A DNA stretch of 7,256 bases from Sphingobacteriales bacterium. Lineage in GTDB: Bacteria; Bacteroidota; Bacteroidia; Sphingobacteriales; Sphingobacteriaceae. Position 1 is the first letter of the stretch, and each line of letters starts with the position of its first letter. The DNA lies in contig JAGVEE010000015.1 of NCBI GenBank assembly GCA_020058405.1, forward strand, positions 1 through 7,256, read 5' to 3'. Below are positions 5,837 through 7,256 of this stretch, piece by piece. The notes below the pieces were generated by a model. It saw only the letters and a program-made list of their open reading frames with translations. It was not told the DNA's origin and did no database searches. The position numbers were made by a program, and so were the translations under genes.

Positions 5837-5842
5837 GTCGGA

Positions 5843-6052
5843 TCAACCATTTCCTAACAAAGCAACTACCACACCGAATAATGCAACTCCTTCTACAAGG
5901 GCTGCTGCGATGATCATTGCTGTTTGGATTTTTGAAGCTGCTTCTGGTTGGCGTGCAATACCTTCCATTGCAGAACCACCAATTCTTCCGATACCTAAAC
6001 CAGCACCGATTACTGCTAAACCGGCACCAATTGCTGCGATACTTCCTGTCAT
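5843..6052 (-). CDS. atpE: F-type ATP synthase c subunit (rotor ring), proton type
   Basis: The 69-residue product is a two-helix hairpin. Helix 1 (about 5-31) carries the glycine packing pattern G16-A-G18-L-G20-I-G22 that lets helices pack in the inner ring; the polar loop is ARQPEA (33-38), which contacts gamma and epsilon; helix 2 (about 43-66) carries the ion-binding carboxylate E54 in ALVEGVALFG. Aligned on RQPEA with the sodium-binding Ilyobacter tartaricus subunit, the sodium-ligand Gln is I21 here and the Ser after the Glu is G55, so proton coupling is predicted. There is no signal peptide or extension. The start at 6052 leaves a leader made almost only of A and T. Many c copies are needed per complex, and the gene is followed after six bases by a terminator-like hairpin, a setting that could raise c output over the later genes. 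Confidence 0.97.
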   Translation of the reverse strand: MTGSIAAIGAGLAVIGAGLGIGRIGGSAMEGIARQPEAASKIQTAMIIAAALVEGVALFGVVVALLGNG

Positions 6053-6104
6053 TTTATTTTATTTTAAGTTAAAAATTAATTCTATTTATTTATTCAATTT
6101 ATTC

Positions 6105-7229
6105 TTAGTGATGTTCTTCAGAATGCTCATGCTCACCATGTTCTTCAGAAACAGCCGTTCCTATAAACAATGCCGTTAACATTGTAAAAATGAAGGCCTG
6201 TAAAAATGCTACTAATAATTCTAATACATCCATAAAAATTACGAATGCTACCGAAACTGGAGCAATAGCCAAACTTTTAAAGATAAAAATCAATGAAATT
6301 AAACTCAATACAATAATGTGCCCTGCTGTAATGTTCGCGAATAAACGGACAATTAATGCAAATGGCTTCGCTAATAAACCAATAATTTCTACTGGTATCA
6401 TGATCGGCCATAATGCCTTTGGTACATGTGGTGCATATACGTGTTGCCAATATGCTTTATTACCATTTAAATTTGTAACGATAAAAGTAATTACACCCAT
6501 TACCAATGTAAATGCAATGTTCCCCGTTAAATTAGCTCCTCCTGGGAAAAATGGAATTAAACCCATCATATTATTAATCCATATAAAAAAGAAAATGGTT
6601 AATAAAAATGGCATAAAACGTGCGTATTTGTATCCTAAATTCGGTTTTGCTATCTCGTCTCTTACAAATACAATAATTGGTTCAATTACAGATTGGAATC
6701 CTTTTGGTGCTTTTCCTTCTCTCTTTTTGTAAGATTTAGCAACCGAAGTAAATATTAAGAATAATAGAATCATAGATAAAAACATAGATGCTACGTTTTT
6801 AGTAATCGAAAAGTCCATTACTTTCTTAGATGCTTCTTCATCAATTAAACCTGCTTCGTTTAAAACTTTAATATGATTGTGTTCTATTTTGTAAGTATAA
6901 TGCTTGCCTTTGTAAGCAGAATCTCCGTGATGGAAATTACTTGAAGAAAATGTTTCAATTCCTTTATCAGTATATAAAATAACTGGCAAACCAATAGATG
7001 TATGACCCCATAAATGCCACTCATGTCCATCCGCTATGTGATGTAATATCATTTCACCAGCGTTAAATGCCTCTTCTTCACCGTGTTGAGCTGCGTGTGC
7101 AGTGTCAACAACATGGCTTGTAGAATCAGCAAGTTCTGTTGTGTGATTTTCGTGTTTTTCCGACTCATTTGCATAAGTCGTAGCTATCGAAATACAAAAA
7201 ATAGCAGAAAACAATAAAATTGATTTCAT
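6105..7229 (-). CDS. atpB: F-type ATP synthase a subunit with long histidine-rich N-terminal extension
   Basis: The 374-residue product is the static half of the proton channel. It is about 100 residues longer than E. coli a (271). It opens with a signal-peptide-like segment (1-20, MKSILLF then hydrophobic, likely cut after TYA). Residues 21-120 contain 15 histidines. HHIADGHEW (63-71) aligns with the HHLNN start of E. coli a, so roughly residues 1-60 are the extra part. Spans follow at about 145-165, 205-226, 236-254, and two long ones at 277-318 and 320-358. R295 in RLFANITAGH is the essential channel arginine; N299 and Q344 match E. coli N214 and Q252. H304 and E337 occupy the places of E. 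coli E219 and H245, the exchanged arrangement found in mitochondria. The C-terminus adds a tail with five His and many Glu (361-374). The start at 7229 is supported by the signal peptide. It is the first complete gene of the operon, 52 bases before atpE. Confidence 0.97.
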   Translation of the reverse strand: MKSILLFSAIFCISIATTYANESEKHENHTTELADSTSHVVDTAHAAQHGEEEAFNAGEMILHHIADGHEWHLWGHTSIGLPVILYTDKGIETFSSSNFHHGDSAYKGKHYTYKIEHNHIKVLNEAGLIDEEASKKVMDFSITKNVASMFLSMILLFLIFTSVAKSYKKREGKAPKGFQSVIEPIIVFVRDEIAKPNLGYKYARFMPFLLTIFFFIWINNMMGLIPFFPGGANLTGNIAFTLVMGVITFIVTNLNGNKAYWQHVYAPHVPKALWPIMIPVEIIGLLAKPFALIVRLFANITAGHIIVLSLISLIFIFKSLAIAPVSVAFVIFMDVLELLVAFLQAFIFTMLTALFIGTAVSEEHGEHEHSEEHH

Positions 7230-7256
7230 TTTTTTAGTGAAAAAGCCTCTTCTGCG
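7226..7256 (-). CDS. Possible 3' end of an upstream gene overlapping the atpB start (partial)
   Basis: Reading the minus strand from the window edge, one frame gives A-E-E-A-F-S-L-K-K and then a TGA that overlaps the atpB ATG as ATGA. A four-base overlap of this kind is typical of translationally coupled operon genes, and a small membrane protein gene (AtpI-like or uncharacterised) often precedes atpB. Only nine codons are visible, so chance cannot be excluded. The atpB frame is also open to the edge, but its signal peptide argues against a longer atpB. Confidence 0.3.
   Translation of the reverse strand, partial: AEEAFSLKK

Noticed and set aside
5843..6052. Sodium-coupled c ring
   Set aside because: The Gln and Ser sodium ligands known from Ilyobacter tartaricus are replaced by I21 and G55.
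5835..6179. Plus-strand open frame of 114 codons across atpE and the end of atpB
   Set aside because: It is antisense to two conserved genes, spans their spacer and begins at the intra-operon hairpin. The translation looks like a mirror of the c-subunit coding bias, not a protein.
6190..6732. Plus-strand open frame of 180 codons opposite atpB
   Set aside because: It lies wholly antisense to a clearly conserved gene. Its Ile-, Lys- and Asn-rich translation shows no domain and reflects the codon bias of the atpB strand.

Overview
The window is AT-rich bacterial DNA that fits a member of the Bacteroidota. Three things point there: the protein sequences of the ATP synthase subunits (notably an unusually long, secreted-type subunit a), start codons preceded by A-rich leaders with no Shine-Dalgarno motif, and an atpBEFHAG cluster without atpD and atpC. 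The genus cannot be fixed from the sequence. No transposon, phage, CRISPR, tRNA or rRNA is visible, and no stretch over 300 bases lacks a gene.

Layout: the right two thirds (about 7229 down to 2155, minus strand) is an F-type ATP synthase operon in the order atpB (a), atpE (c), atpF (b), atpH (delta), atpA (alpha), atpG (gamma). It encodes all of Fo and three of the five F1 subunits; beta and epsilon are not here. A few codons of a probable upstream gene overlap the atpB start at the right edge. The operon ends in a strong hairpin terminator at 2093-2129. Right after it, on the same strand, is an unrecognised secreted, probably outer-membrane beta-barrel protein (2081-1062). It faces two plus-strand genes: a YceI-family protein (101-646) and a small YidJ/NATD1-type GNAT acetyltransferase (777-1058), separated by a period-7 repeat and a terminator hairpin.

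How the genes work together: a, b and c form the membrane proton channel and rotor ring, delta and b the stator, alpha (with the missing beta) the catalytic hexamer, gamma the rotating shaft. The c subunit lacks the residues of known sodium-binding rings, so the enzyme is predicted to be proton-coupled. YceI, GNAT and the barrel protein have no evident link to ATP synthesis.

The genes themselves are ordinary. The interesting signals are in the RNA-level punctuation: a complete intrinsic-terminator-like hairpin inside the operon directly after atpE, a second hairpin between atpA and atpG, a degenerate heptad repeat starting at the YceI stop codon, and two terminators that nearly touch the start codon of the next gene. 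Subunit a also has a striking histidine-rich N-terminal extension and tail. I see no evidence for a wholly new multi-gene system.
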